Assembly: GCA_965247735.1 (NCBI GenBank) | Contig: CBDFHN010000002.1 | Span: 4,821,582-4,885,581, forward strand | Length of the DNA: 64,000 nt | DNA from: JAOXRU01 sp965247735 | GTDB taxonomy: Bacteria; Bacteroidota; Bacteroidia; Flavobacteriales; Flavobacteriaceae | Direction of reading: 5' to 3' | Part shown: in pieces, positions 49,284 through 62,600 of the stretch | Numbering within the stretch: the stretch's first letter is position 1 | Layout of the letters: the number at the start of each line of letters is the position of its first letter | Translations under genes and position numbers: made by a program | The notes under the pieces: model-generated | The model's database searches: none | What the model was told of the DNA's origin: nothing | The model's input: the letters and a program-made list of their open reading frames with translations, nothing else

Positions 49284-52200
49284 ATGAAACAAATAAAAAG
49301 AGTACCATTACTTTTAGTGTTTGTATTGTGTTTTTGTATTTACGAAATTCATGCCCAAGCATCAATTACTATTGAAGTGAACTGGCCGAATTGGTCATCA
49401 GAAAATAGGGTGACGCTAAGAAATCCTTCAGGAACTAATATTCTTCCAAGAATTTGTAATCCTTTATTTTGTTATAATGGTAGTGCAAACAATTCTTATG
49501 CTTCTACATCAGCTCCATATATTGTCCCATATGGAAATAATTATTCAATTAGATTACAAGATTCTTATGGTGATGGATGGAATGGTAGTAGTGCTTATGT
49601 AAAGGTTTTTGTTGATGGAATTGAAATTTTATCTGAAACATTATCTGGTGGAAATTCAAGAGTAGTAACTTTTGATGTATTGGGGCCAGAATTGCGTATC
49701 AATAATGTTACGGTAAATGAAAATACTGGATCAGCAACGTTTACAGTAACACATTCTGGTGCTAATGCCGCTGGGTCATTTACTGTAGATTATACTACAG
49801 TAGATAACACAGCTTTAGCCGGAAGTGACTATACGACTACAAGCGGATTTCTTACCTTTTCAGGAACTTCAGGAGAAACGCAAACAATAACTGTTCCTAT
49901 TGCAAATGATAGTGTTTTTGAAGCTTCGCCAGAAAGTTTTTTTGTGAATTTAAGTAATGTTAGTGATACTGCGGTTACTATTATGGATAGTCAAGGACAA
50001 GGAACTATTAATGGTAACATACAAGTAGATGTACCATTAGCATTATATGAAAAATTTAATGGGTATACCGATTATACTTCTACTGGGGGTACTTTACGTA
50101 CAAGTGCTTCAAATACATGTGCAATAACGAGTTCGTCGAGTAATACGCTAACGGCACCACTATCTGCAGGTGCGGTGATAAAAAAGGCGATATTGCTTTG
50201 GGCGCATTCTGGCAGTACTCCAGATGCTGATGTTACTTTCGAAGGAACAGCAGTTACTGCAGATTCGGGGTATTACACTACAAGAGGATCGTATACACAC
50301 CATGGTTTTATTAGTGATGTTACTGCAATTGTTAATGGAGTAGCTAATCCATCTACTAATGTATATGATTTTACTGATTTAACAATTGATAATACTGGTA
50401 ATATTTGTTCTAATAGTGTAACACTTGGTGGATGGTCCTTATTAATTTTTTATTCAGATCCAAGTTTTCCAGCCTCATCTCTTAATTTATATTTGGGTTT
50501 TGATGGGCAACAATATAAAGAAAACAATTTCACATTAAATGGATTTTATGCCAATAATGTCACGGATGCTAAAGTAACTTTTTTAAGCTGGGAAGGAGAT
50601 ACAACTTATGGAAGCGGTGGTGGATCTTTGGAGCGATTATCTGTAACAAATCAAGGAGGAACAACAAGTGTGCTTTTTGGAGATGGCGATAATACTAGTG
50701 CTGGATCAGAAAGACCTTTTAATTCTACAATTTATGATAATACATCTTTGCCAATAGTAAATAATGCCAACACGTATGGTATTGATTTAGATACGTATGA
50801 CATCTCTTCATACATTAGTACTGGAGACAATACAGTTACTGCAAATGTAGAATCTGCACAGGATTATATAATTCTAAATGCTGTTATTCTTAAGGTTCCT
50901 TCTAATTTAATGTCTGGTTTTGTTTTTGAAGATGTTAATTATGGAGGTGGGCTAGGAAGATCAATTTCTGTGCCAGGAGGACAACCAATAGTTGGTGCTA
51001 CAGTAGAGCTGTACGACCCTTCTGGAGCTTTAGAAGATACCACTATAACGGATGCTTCTGGAGAATATGTCTTTGCAGGAATGAGTAATGGAAACTATTC
51101 TGTTAGAATTGTTAATACTACAGTAAAATCATCAAGAATTGGAGGAGCGTCTTGTACTACATGTATTCCTGTTCAAACATATAGAAGGTATAGTACAGGT
51201 GGAGTCTATACTGATGTATTTACAGAAATAGGAGGTGTTAATCCAAATCAAGAGGATTCTACTGCTGGAGTGTTAGTAGGAGCGCAATCGGTAACTACTG
51301 TTTCCATAACGAATAATGGTACAGTAGATTTAAATTTTGGGTTTAACTTTAATACCATAGTAAATACAAATAGTGATGGACAAGGATCTTTGGCGCAATT
51401 TATCGAAAACTCAAATAATCTAGAGGAAGCAAGTTTGGATATAGATGCTAATGTTATTTTTAATCCTGGTTTAGGAGAAGACACATCTATTTTTATGATT
51501 CCTAGCACATCAGATCCATTAGGAAGAGTGGCAGATGGTAATTTTTCCTTAGGAGTTTTTGATATTTTACAAACCAATTCAAACCAGCTTCCAGCAATTA
51601 TAGCAGCAAATACATATATTGACGGAAGAACACAGACTGCTTATTCTGGAGATACTAATTTTGGAAATATAGGAGCAGGTGGAACTGGAATTGGGGTTTC
51701 AGGAACATTACTTCCAGTGTATAATTTACCCGAAATACAAGTACACAGAAATTCAGGAGATGTTATTAAGGTTCAGGCGGATAATACAATGATTAGAAAT
51801 ATTGCTGTTTATGCAAATAATAATGCAGGTATACGCTTTAGCTCTGGAACTAATAATATATTGAATGCTTGCCTGCTTGGTGTTGATGCTAATGGGGTGA
51901 TTTCTGGAAATATGGATTATGATATAGAGCTAGAAGGCGGGGAAACAACTGTTACTGAAAATTATTTTTCAGGGAATGCAAGAGCTGGTGTTAGAATTAA
52001 TGGTAGTACTGTTGCTATGATTTCTTTAAATCATTTTAACGCTATTGGAAACAGTGCTTGTGAAAACGCAATTGCTATTGAAAATGGATCTGGAATAGTA
52101 GTAAGAAATAACCTTATTGAAAATAGTGCAGGTATGGGGATTGATGGGGCTAGTTTTTCTGGTGGCGCTCTTATCGAAGAAAATACGATTACAAATTCTG

Positions 52201-52925
52201 GTCAAAATGGAGGTAATTGTAGTGGATCGGTATTAAATAATGGGATTAGATTGCATGGAAGTAACTCTGCAGTTTATAGAAATATTATAGCTAATAATGG
52301 TGGTGCAGGTGTAGTGATAACGGGAGGAGTATCAACTGGCAATTTAATAAGTCAAAATTCAATTTTTAATAATGGAGTAACAATTGCTTCATTAGGTATT
52401 GACTTAGATATGAGAACTTCTGGCAATAGAACTGGTGATGGAGTAACTATAAATGATTTAAATGATAGCGATACAGGGGCAAATGGAGGAATAAATTTCC
52501 CCGTAATAGCATCTGTTACTACAAATGGAGTTCATCTGATAATAAAAGGCTGGGCGAGGCCTGGAGCTGTGCTTGAGTTTTTTTTAACAGATATATCAGA
52601 AGGAACAGCATCAATTGGGGATAATCAGATGGGACTTACTAAAGATTATGGAGAGGGACAAGTTTATATAGGAACGGCTATCGAGGGTAGTGTTTCGGAT
52701 TTGTCTGGAGCAAGCTCCACCTATGCAGACATTGATGGAAATACAGATCTTACGAATCAATTTTTGGTTAAAATACCGATTTCATCAAGTACAATTCCTG
52801 GAAATTTTATTACCGCCACTGCAACTTTAGGTAATACAACATCTGAATTTTCAACCTTTGCTAAGGTAAAAGTAACTACAATAATTACGAATAGAAGGGT
52901 AACATACAGGGTGGGTAAAAGCTAG
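49284..52925 (+). CDS. Secreted Calx-beta / SdrD-like / beta-helix protein with ITNRxITYRV-type tail
   Basis: 1213 aa. Signal peptide MKQIKRVPLLLVFVLCFCIY...EIHA. Domains by residue (approximate): 20-130 beta domain (YSIRLQDSYGDGWNGSSAYV); 135-245 Calx-beta (NNVTVNENTGSATFTVTHSG ... ALAGSDYTTTSGFLTF); 255-540 a large beta module around AGAVIKKAILLWAHSGSTPD and GFISDVTAIV; 545-620 SdrD B-like prealbumin fold (SGFVFEDVNYGG ... GATVELYDPSG); 690-1070 right-handed beta-helix repeats (NNLIENSAGMGIDGASFSGG, IIANNGGAGVVITGGVSTGN). It ends TIITNRRVTYRVGKS. Probably a long surface stalk or adhesin. No T9SS type A or B domain is recognisable. Confidence 0.85.
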   Translation: MKQIKRVPLLLVFVLCFCIYEIHAQASITIEVNWPNWSSENRVTLRNPSGTNILPRICNPLFCYNGSANNSYASTSAPYIVPYGNNYSIRLQDSYGDGWNGSSAYVKVFVDGIEILSETLSGGNSRVVTFDVLGPELRINNVTVNENTGSATFTVTHSGANAAGSFTVDYTTVDNTALAGSDYTTTSGFLTFSGTSGETQTITVPIANDSVFEASPESFFVNLSNVSDTAVTIMDSQGQGTINGNIQVDVPLALYEKFNGYTDYTSTGGTLRTSASNTCAITSSSSNTLTAPLSAGAVIKKAILLWAHSGSTPDADVTFEGTAVTADSGYYTTRGSYTHHGFISDVTAIVNGVANPSTNVYDFTDLTIDNTGNICSNSVTLGGWSLLIFYSDPSFPASSLNLYLGFDGQQYKENNFTLNGFYANNVTDAKVTFLSWEGDTTYGSGGGSLERLSVTNQGGTTSVLFGDGDNTSAGSERPFNSTIYDNTSLPIVNNANTYGIDLDTYDISSYISTGDNTVTANVESAQDYIILNAVILKVPSNLMSGFVFEDVNYGGGLGRSISVPGGQPIVGATVELYDPSGALEDTTITDASGEYVFAGMSNGNYSVRIVNTTVKSSRIGGASCTTCIPVQTYRRYSTGGVYTDVFTEIGGVNPNQEDSTAGVLVGAQSVTTVSITNNGTVDLNFGFNFNTIVNTNSDGQGSLAQFIENSNNLEEASLDIDANVIFNPGLGEDTSIFMIPSTSDPLGRVADGNFSLGVFDILQTNSNQLPAIIAANTYIDGRTQTAYSGDTNFGNIGAGGTGIGVSGTLLPVYNLPEIQVHRNSGDVIKVQADNTMIRNIAVYANNNAGIRFSSGTNNILNACLLGVDANGVISGNMDYDIELEGGETTVTENYFSGNARAGVRINGSTVAMISLNHFNAIGNSACENAIAIENGSGIVVRNNLIENSAGMGIDGASFSGGALIEENTITNSGQNGGNCSGSVLNNGIRLHGSNSAVYRNIIANNGGAGVVITGGVSTGNLISQNSIFNNGVTIASLGIDLDMRTSGNRTGDGVTINDLNDSDTGANGGINFPVIASVTTNGVHLIIKGWARPGAVLEFFLTDISEGTASIGDNQMGLTKDYGEGQVYIGTAIEGSVSDLSGASSTYADIDGNTDLTNQFLVKIPISSSTIPGNFITATATLGNTTSEFSTFAKVKVTTIITNRRVTYRVGKS

Positions 52926-53286
52926 GTTTTAAGTTTTTATGAATGTTTCTTATTTTTTACTAAATGTACAGTCTTTTATCTGTTTAAAGTGGTTTTTCGT
53001 CTTGAGTAAATATCATTTCAACTAATGAAACTGGTTATTCATCTATAGTAATTGGGTGAGTGCCATGAATTTAAAAATCAAGATTTCATTTAGCAGTATT
53101 TTTGCAAACGAAAATAATCGCATTTTTTTTGGTAGCGCTAATCTATACAATGAGTTAAGACCTTTATTTGTTAAAATAGGAATGTTGCTTTTAATACATA
53201 ATATAGGAAATTAGCACAAAAAAAAAGATTTTAAATAATTGTATTATGGGTTTTGCTGCAATTCACAACAAAAAAGAATTGGTTCA

Positions 53287-53327
53287 CAACTTTTATTTAG
53301 GGATTTCTTTCTTTGAACATAGTTTTG
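53287..53327 (+). promoter_or_regulatory. Cluster promoter upstream of the giant repeat protein
   Basis: CAACTTTTATTTAG box, 21 nt from its last TTT (53296-53298) to the -7 TAGTTTTG (53320-53327), matching TAnnTTTG. Same box and spacing as at 49013. Confidence 0.6.
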
Positions 53328-53330
53328 TAG

Positions 53331-53360
53331 TTGATATTCTTTTTAGACTGGGGATATCAA
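53331..53360 (+). promoter_or_regulatory. Transcript-start hairpin of the giant repeat protein
   Basis: 11-bp stem (53331-53341 with 53350-53360, three wobbles) with an eight-base loop at the expected transcription start. Confidence 0.55.
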
Positions 53361-53613
53361 GTAGTGAAAACTGACTATTTTCACTAAAACTAACTTAAAT
53401 ATGACTGTTATTAAGACTGAGGCTGTACCATTTTTTAAAGGAAAAATGTTTTATGTAGGTATTACTGCTATAAAAATGCAGTTAATGCCTTTTCTTGTGT
53501 TTAATAGTCATGTTCCGATTTTATTAAAAAATAATGAGTCTTTATTGTTTCTGTATCAATCAGACATAAAGCTTATGAATTATTCTCTTAACAATCTTTC
53601 TAATTAAAGCACA

Positions 53614-56600
53614 ATGAAAAAAGTAATTCTATTATTAGCTTTTTTGACATCTGGTATTGTATTCTCACAGACTACTGTTACACTGCAAGACCAGTGTAAT
53701 TGCGAAGTCCTAAGTGGTACCTTAGTAGCTGTTGCTGGCGCAACAACACCTTCTACAGGTGTTGATACTGGCGACTTGTATGTAAACACTACCTCAGGTA
53801 CAATTTATTTCTGGGATGGAGATTCTTGGGAGTTGACGACTGGAGGTAATCAGCAATTGCAGGCTTTTACTTTTAATGCAGCAACAAATGTGTTGACTTT
53901 GAATTTAGAAAATGGAGGAAGTACTAGTGTTAATTTGAGTGCTTTGAGTGGGGGAAGTGTAAATACAGATGCTCAGACGATAGCTTTAGTATCAAACACG
54001 TTGACATTAGGAAACGGAACAGGCTCAGATACAACAGTAGACTTAAGTGCTTATGTAAGTACGGATAATCAGAACTTAACAAGTGCTACTATAGATGGTT
54101 CAAATGTCTTAACTATAGCAATAGAAGATGGAAATCCAGTAACAGTAGATTTAAGTTCGTATTTGGATAATACCGACGATCAAAATTTAACAGGAGCAAG
54201 TATAGATGCATCAAATATATTGACAATAGCTATTGAAGGCGGAACATCCACTACAGTAGATTTAAGTGCTTATTTGGACAATACAGATGCTCAGACGATA
54301 GCTTTAGTATCAAACACGTTGACATTAGGAAACGGAACAGGCTCAGATACAACAGTAGATTTAAGTGCTTATGTAAGTACAGATAATCAGAACTTAACAA
54401 GTGCTACTATAGATGGTTCAAATGTCTTAACTATAGCAATAGAAGATGGAAACCCAGTAACAGTAGATTTAAGTTCGTATTTGGATAATACCGACGATCA
54501 AAATTTAACAGGAGCAAGTATAGATGCATCAAATATATTGACAATAGCTATTGAAGGCGGAACATCCACTACAGTAGATTTAAGTGCTTATTTGGACAAT
54601 ACAGATGCTCAGACGATAGCTTTAGTATCAAACACGTTGACATTAGGAAACGGAACAGGCTCAGATACAACAGTAGACTTAAGTGCTTATGTAAGTACAG
54701 ATAATCAGAACTTAACAAGTGCTACTATAGATGGTTCAAATGTCTTAACTATAGCAATAGAAGATGGAAATCCAGTAACAGTAGATTTAAGTTCGTATTT
54801 GGATAATACCGACGATCAAAATTTAACAGGAGCAAGTATAGATGCATCAAACATATTGACAATAACTATTGAAGGCGGAACATCCACTACAGTAGATTTA
54901 AGTGCTTATTTGGATAATACAGATGCTCAGACGATAGCTTTAGTATCAAACACGTTGACATTAGGAAACGGAACAGGCTCAGATACAACAGTAGACTTAA
55001 GTGCTTATGTAAGTACAGATAATCAGAACTTAACAAGTGCTACTATAGATGGTTCAAATGTCTTAACTATAGCAATAGAAGATGGAAACCCAGTAACAGT
55101 AGATTTAAGTTCGTATTTGGATAATACCGACGATCAAAATTTAACAGGAGCAAGTATAGATGCATCAAATATATTGACAATAGCTATTGAAGGCGGAACA
55201 TCCACTACAGTAGATTTAAGTGCTTATTTGGACAATACAGATGCTCAGACGATAGCTTTAGTATCAAACACGTTGACATTAGGAAACGGAACAGGCTCAG
55301 ATACAACAGTAGACTTAAGTGCTTATGTAAGTACGGATAATCAGAACTTAACAAGTGCTACTATAGATGGTTCAAATGTCTTAACTATAGCAATAGAAGA
55401 TGGAAATCCAGTAACAGTAGATTTAAGTTCGTATTTGGATAATACCGACGATCAAAATTTAACAGGAGCAAGTATAGATGCATCAAACATATTGACAATA
55501 GCTATTGAAGGCGGAACATCCACTACAGTAGATTTAAGTGCTTATTTGGATAATACAGATGCTCAGACGATAGCTTTAGTATCAAACACGTTGACATTAG
55601 GAAACGGAACAGGCTCAGATACAACAGTAGACTTAGGTGCTTATGTAAATACAGATAATCAAAATGCTTCAGAGGTAGTTTTTACACCAACAGGAAATAC
55701 TGCAAGTGCAGATGTACAAGCAGCAATAGTAGAGTTACAAACTGATATTGATGGTTTTGCTGCAGTAGCGGGACAAACTAATACGGCATCAAATCAGGGA
55801 ACCGCAGGAGTAGGAACCTTTTTACAAAAAACAGGAGCAGATTTAGAATTTAAAAATATAAATGCAGGATCTAATAGGATAAGTATTACTAATGATGCTG
55901 CTAACAATGAAATTGATATTGATGTGAATGAAGCTAACTTAACTATTACAGAAAGTCAAATATCAGATTTAAATCATACAGTAAATACAGATGCTCAGAC
56001 GATAGCTTTAGTATCAAACACGTTGACATTAGGAAACGGAACAGGCTCAGATACAACAGTAGACTTAAGTGCTTATGTAAGTACAGATAATCAGAACTTA
56101 ACAAGTGCTACTATAGATGGTTCAAATGTCTTAACTATAGCAATAGAAGATGGAAATCCAGTAACAGTAGATTTAAGTTCGTATTTGGATAATACCGACG
56201 ATCAAAATTTAACAGGAGCAAGTATAGATGCATCAAACATATTGACAATAGCTATTGAAGGCGGAACATCCACTACAGTAGATTTAAGTGCTTATTTGGA
56301 CAATACAGATGCTCAGACGATAGCTTTAGTATCAAACACGTTGACATTAGGAAACGGAACAGGCTCAGATACAACAGTAGACTTAAGTGGCTATGTAAGT
56401 ACAGATAATCAGAACTTAACAAGTGCTACTATAGATGGTTCAAATGTCTTAACTATAGCAATAGAAGATGGAAACCCAGTAACAGTAGATTTAAGTTCGT
56501 ATTTGGATAATACCGACGATCAAAATTTAACAGGAGCAAGTATAGATGCATCAAACATATTGACAATAACTATTGAAGGCGGAACATCCACTACAGTAGA

Positions 56601-59600
56601 TTTAAGTGCTTATTTGGATAATACAGATGCTCAGACGATAGCTTTAGTTTCAAACACGTTGACATTAGGAAACGGAACAGGCTCAGATACAACAGTAGAC
56701 TTAAGTGCTTATGTAAGTACGGATAATCAGAACTTAACAAGTGCTACTATAGATGGTTCAAATGTCTTAACTATAGCAATAGAAGATGGAAATCCAGTAA
56801 CAGTAGATTTAAGTTCGTATTTGGATAATACCGACGATCAAAATTTAACAGGAGCAAGTATAGATGCATCAAATATATTGACAATAGCTATTGAAGGCGG
56901 AACATCCACTACAGTAGATTTAAGTGCTTATTTGGATAATACAGATGCTCAGACGATAGCTTTAGTATCAAACACGTTGACATTAGGAAACGGAACAGGC
57001 TCAGATACAACAGTAGACTTAAGTGCTTATGTAAGTACAGATAATCAGAACTTAACAAGTGCTACTATAGATGGTTCAAATGTCTTAACTATAGCAATAG
57101 AAGATGGAAATCCAGTAACAGTAGATTTAAGTTCGTATTTGGATAATACCGACGATCAAAATTTAACAGGAGCAAGTATAGATGCATCAAACATATTGAC
57201 AATAACTATTGAAGGCGGAACATCCACTACAGTAGATTTAAGTGCTTATTTGGATAATACAGATGCTCAGACGATAGCTTTAGTATCAAACACGTTGACA
57301 TTAGGAAACGGAACGGGCTCAGATACAACAGTAGACTTAAGTGCTTATGTAAGTACGGATAATCAGAACTTAACAAGTGCTACTATAGATGGTTCAAATG
57401 TCTTAACTATAGCAATAGAAGATGGAAATCCAGTAACAGTAGATTTAAGTTCGTATTTGGATAATACCGACGATCAAAATTTAACAGGAGCAAGTATAGA
57501 TGCATCAAATATATTGACAATAGCTATTGAAGGCGGAACATCCACTACAGTAGATTTAAGTGCTTATTTGGATAATACAGATGCTCAGACGATAGCTTTA
57601 GTATCAAACACGTTGACATTAGGAAACGGAACAGGCTCAGATACAACAGTAGATTTAAGTGGCTATGTAAGTACGGATAATCAGAACTTAACAAGTGCTA
57701 CTATAGATGGTTCAAATGTCTTAACTATAGCAATAGAAGATGGAAATCCAGTAACAGTAGATTTAAGTTCGTATTTGGATAATACCGACGATCAAAATTT
57801 AACAGGAGCAAGTATAGATGCATCAAATATATTGACAATAGCTATTGAAGGTGGAACATCCACTACAGTAGATTTAAGTGCTTATTTGGATAATACAGAT
57901 GCTCAGACGATAGCTTTAGTATCAAACACGTTGACATTAGGAAACGGAACGGGCTCAGATACAACAGTAGACTTAAGTGCTTATGTAAGTACAGATAATC
58001 AGAACTTAACAAGTGCTACTATAGATGGTTCAAATGTCTTAACTATAGCAATAGAAGATGGAAATCCAGTAACAGTAGATTTAAGTTCGTATTTGGATAA
58101 TACCGACGATCAAAATTTAACAGGAGCAAGTATAGATGCATCAAACATATTGACAATAGCTATTGAAGGCGGAACATCCACTACAGTAGATTTAAGTGCT
58201 TATTTGGACAATACAGATGCTCAGACGATAGCTTTAGTATCAAACACGTTGACATTAGGAAACGGAACAGGCTCAGATACAACAGTAGATTTAAGTGCTT
58301 ATGTAAGTACAGATAATCAGAACTTAACAAGTGCTACTATAGATGGTTCAAATGTCTTAACTATAGCAATAGAAGATGGAAACCCAGTAACAGTAGATTT
58401 AAGTTCGTATTTGGATAATACCGACGATCAAAATTTAACAGGAGCAAGTATAGATGCATCAAACATATTGACAATAGCTATTGAAGGCGGAACATCCACT
58501 ACAGTAGATTTAAGTGCTTATTTGGATAATACAGATGCTCAGACGATAGCTTTAGTATCAAACACGTTGACATTAGGAAACGGAACAGGCTCAGATACAA
58601 CAGTAGACTTAGGTGCTTATGTAAATACAGATAATCAAAATGCTTCAGAGGTAGTTTTTACACCAACAGGAAATACTGCAAGTGCAGATGTACAAGCAGC
58701 AATAGTAGAGTTACAAACTGATATTGATGGTTTTGCTGCAGTAGCGGGACAAACTAATACGGCATCAAATCAGGGAACCGCAGGAGTAGGAACCTTTTTA
58801 CAAAAAACAGGAGCAGATTTAGAATTTAAAAATATAAATGCAGGATCTAATAGGATAAGTATTACTAATGATGCTGCTAACAATGAAATTGATATTGATG
58901 TGAATGAAGCTAACTTAACTATTACAGAAAGTCAAATATCAGATTTAAATCATACAGTAAATACAGATGCTCAGACGATAGCTTTAGTATCAAACACGTT
59001 GACATTAGGAAACGGAACAGGCTCAGATACAACAGTAGACTTAAGTGCTTATGTAAGTACAGATAATCAGAACTTAACAAGTGCTACTATAGATGGTTCA
59101 AATGTCTTAACTATAGCAATAGAAGATGGAAATCCAGTAACAGTAGATTTAAGTTCGTATTTGGATAATACCGACGATCAAAATTTAACAGGAGCAAGTA
59201 TAGATGCATCAAACATATTGACAATAGCTATTGAAGGCGGAACATCCACTACAGTAGATTTAAGTGCTTATTTGGACAATACAGATGCTCAGACGATAGC
59301 TTTAGTATCAAACACGTTGACATTAGGAAACGGAACAGGCTCAGATACAACAGTAGACTTAAGTGGCTATGTAAGTACAGATAATCAGAACTTAACAAGT
59401 GCTACTATAGATGGTTCAAATGTCTTAACTATAGCAATAGAAGATGGAAACCCAGTAACAGTAGATTTAAGTTCGTATTTGGATAATACCGACGATCAAA
59501 ATTTAACAGGAGCAAGTATAGATGCATCAAACATATTGACAATAACTATTGAAGGCGGAACATCCACTACAGTAGATTTAAGTGCTTATTTGGATAATAC

Positions 59601-62600
59601 AGATGCTCAGACGATAGCTTTAGTTTCAAACACGTTGACATTAGGAAACGGAACGGGCTCAGATACAACAGTAGACTTAAGTGCTTATGTAAGTACGGAT
59701 AATCAGAACTTAACAAGTGCTACTATAGATGGTTCAAATGTCTTAACTATAGCAATAGAAGATGGAAATCCAGTAACAGTAGATTTAAGTTCGTATTTGG
59801 ATAATACCGACGATCAAAATTTAACAGGAGCAAGTATAGATGCATCAAATATATTGACAATAGCTATTGAAGGCGGAACATCCACTACAGTAGATTTAAG
59901 TGCTTATTTGGATAATACAGATGCTCAGACGATAGCTTTAGTATCAAACACGTTGACATTAGGAAACGGAACAGGCTCAGATACAACAGTAGACTTAAGT
60001 GCTTATGTAAGTACAGATAATCAGAACTTAACAAGTGCTACTATAGATGGTTCAAATGTCTTAACTATAGCAATAGAAGATGGAAATCCAGTAACAGTAG
60101 ATTTAAGTTCGTATTTGGATAATACCGACGATCAAAATTTAACAGGAGCAAGTATAGATGCATCAAACATATTGACAATAACTATTGAAGGCGGAACATC
60201 CACTACAGTAGATTTAAGTGCTTATTTGGATAATACAGATGCTCAGACGATAGCTTTAGTATCAAACACGTTGACATTAGGAAACGGAACGGGCTCAGAT
60301 ACAACAGTAGACTTAAGTGCTTATGTAAGTACGGATAATCAGAACTTAACAAGTGCTACTATAGATGGTTCAAATGTCTTAACTATAGCAATAGAAGATG
60401 GAAATCCAGTAACAGTAGATTTAAGTTCGTATTTGGATAATACCGACGATCAAAATTTAACAGGAGCAAGTATAGATGCATCAAATATATTGACAATAGC
60501 TATTGAAGGCGGAACATCCACTACAGTAGATTTAAGTGCTTATTTGGATAATACAGATGCTCAGACGATAGCTTTAGTATCAAACACGTTGACATTAGGA
60601 AACGGAACAGGCTCAGATACAACAGTAGATTTAAGTGGCTATGTAAGTACGGATAATCAGAACTTAACAAGTGCTACTATAGATGGTTCAAATGTCTTAA
60701 CTATAGCAATAGAAGATGGAAATCCAGTAACAGTAGATTTAAGTTCGTATTTGGATAATACCGACGATCAAAATTTAACAGGAGCAAGTATAGATGCATC
60801 AAATATATTGACAATAGCTATTGAAGGTGGAACATCCACTACAGTAGATTTAAGTGCTTATTTGGATAATACAGATGCTCAGACGATAGCTTTAGTATCA
60901 AACACGTTGACATTAGGAAACGGAACGGGCTCAGATACAACAGTAGACTTAAGTGCTTATGTAAGTACAGATAATCAGAACTTAACAAGTGCTACTATAG
61001 ATGGTTCAAATGTCTTAACTATAGCAATAGAAGATGGAAATCCAGTAACAGTAGATTTAAGTTCGTATTTGGATAATACCGACGATCAAAATTTAACAGG
61101 AGCAAGTATAGATGCATCAAACATATTGACAATAGCTATTGAAGGCGGAACATCCACTACAGTAGATTTAAGTGCTTATTTGGACAATACAGATGCTCAG
61201 ACGATAGCTTTAGTATCAAACACGTTGACATTAGGAAACGGAACAGGCTCAGATACAACAGTAGATTTAAGTGCTTATGTAAGTACAGATAATCAGAACT
61301 TAACAAGTGCTACTATAGATGGTTCAAATGTCTTAACTATAGCAATAGAAGATGGAAACCCAGTAACAGTAGATTTAAGTTCGTATTTGGATAATACCGA
61401 CGATCAAAATTTAACAGGAGCAAGTATAGATGCATCAAACATATTGACAATAGCTATTGAAGGCGGAACATCCACTACAGTAGATTTAAGTGCTTATTTG
61501 GATAATACAGATGCTCAGACGATAGCTTTAGTATCAAACACGTTGACATTAGGAAACGGAACAGGCTCAGATACAACAGTAGACTTAGGTGCTTATGTAA
61601 ATACAGATAATCAAAATGCTTCAGAGGTAGTTTTTACACCAACAGGAAATACTGCAAGTGCAGATGTACAAGCAGCAATAGTAGAGTTACAAACTGATAT
61701 TGATGGTTTTGCTGCAGTAGCGGGACAAACTAATACGGCATCAAATCAGGGAACCGCAGGAGTAGGAACCTTTTTACAAAAAACAGGAGCAGATTTAGAA
61801 TTTAAAAATATAAATGCAGGATCTAATAGGATAAGTATTACTAATGATGCTGCTAACAATGAAATTGATATTGATGTGAATGAAGCTAACTTAACTATTA
61901 CAGAAAGTCAAATATCAGATTTAAATCATACAGTAAATACAGATGCTCAGACGATAGCTTTAGTATCAAACACGTTGACATTAGGAAACGGAACAGGCTC
62001 AGATACAACAGTAGACTTAAGTGCTTATGTAAGTACAGATAATCAGAACTTAACAAGTGCTACTATAGATGGTTCAAATGTCTTAACTATAGCAATAGAA
62101 GATGGAAATCCAGTAACAGTAGATTTAAGTTCGTATTTGGATAATACCGACGATCAAAATTTAACAGGAGCAAGTATAGATGCATCAAACATATTGACAA
62201 TAGCTATTGAAGGCGGAACATCCACTACAGTAGATTTAAGTGCTTATTTGGACAATACAGATGCTCAGACGATAGCTTTAGTATCAAACACGTTGACATT
62301 AGGAAACGGAACAGGCTCAGATACAACAGTAGACTTAAGTGGCTATGTAAGTACAGATAATCAGAACTTAACAAGTGCTACTATAGATGGTTCAAATGTC
62401 TTAACTATAGCAATAGAAGATGGAAACCCAGTAACAGTAGATTTAAGTTCGTATTTGGATAATACCGACGATCAAAATTTAACAGGAGCAAGTATAGATG
62501 CATCAAACATATTGACAATAACTATTGAAGGCGGAACATCCACTACAGTAGATTTAAGTGCTTATTTGGATAATACAGATGCTCAGACGATAGCTTTAGT

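Larger units (their letters stand above)
52926..53613. other. Leader region of the giant repeat protein
   Basis: About 690 bp. Holds the cluster promoter (53287-53327) and start hairpin (53331-53360), then a ~280-nt leader. A 68-codon ORF (53401-53607) lies in the leader but I do not call it a gene. Confidence 0.5.

Noticed and set aside
53401..53607. 68-codon ORF in the leader of the giant repeat gene, ending 6 nt before its ATG
   Set aside because: Sequence is low complexity and hydrophobic in patches, with no family or signal peptide; it lies wholly in the leader after the predicted promoter. Could be a leader peptide, but nothing supports it.
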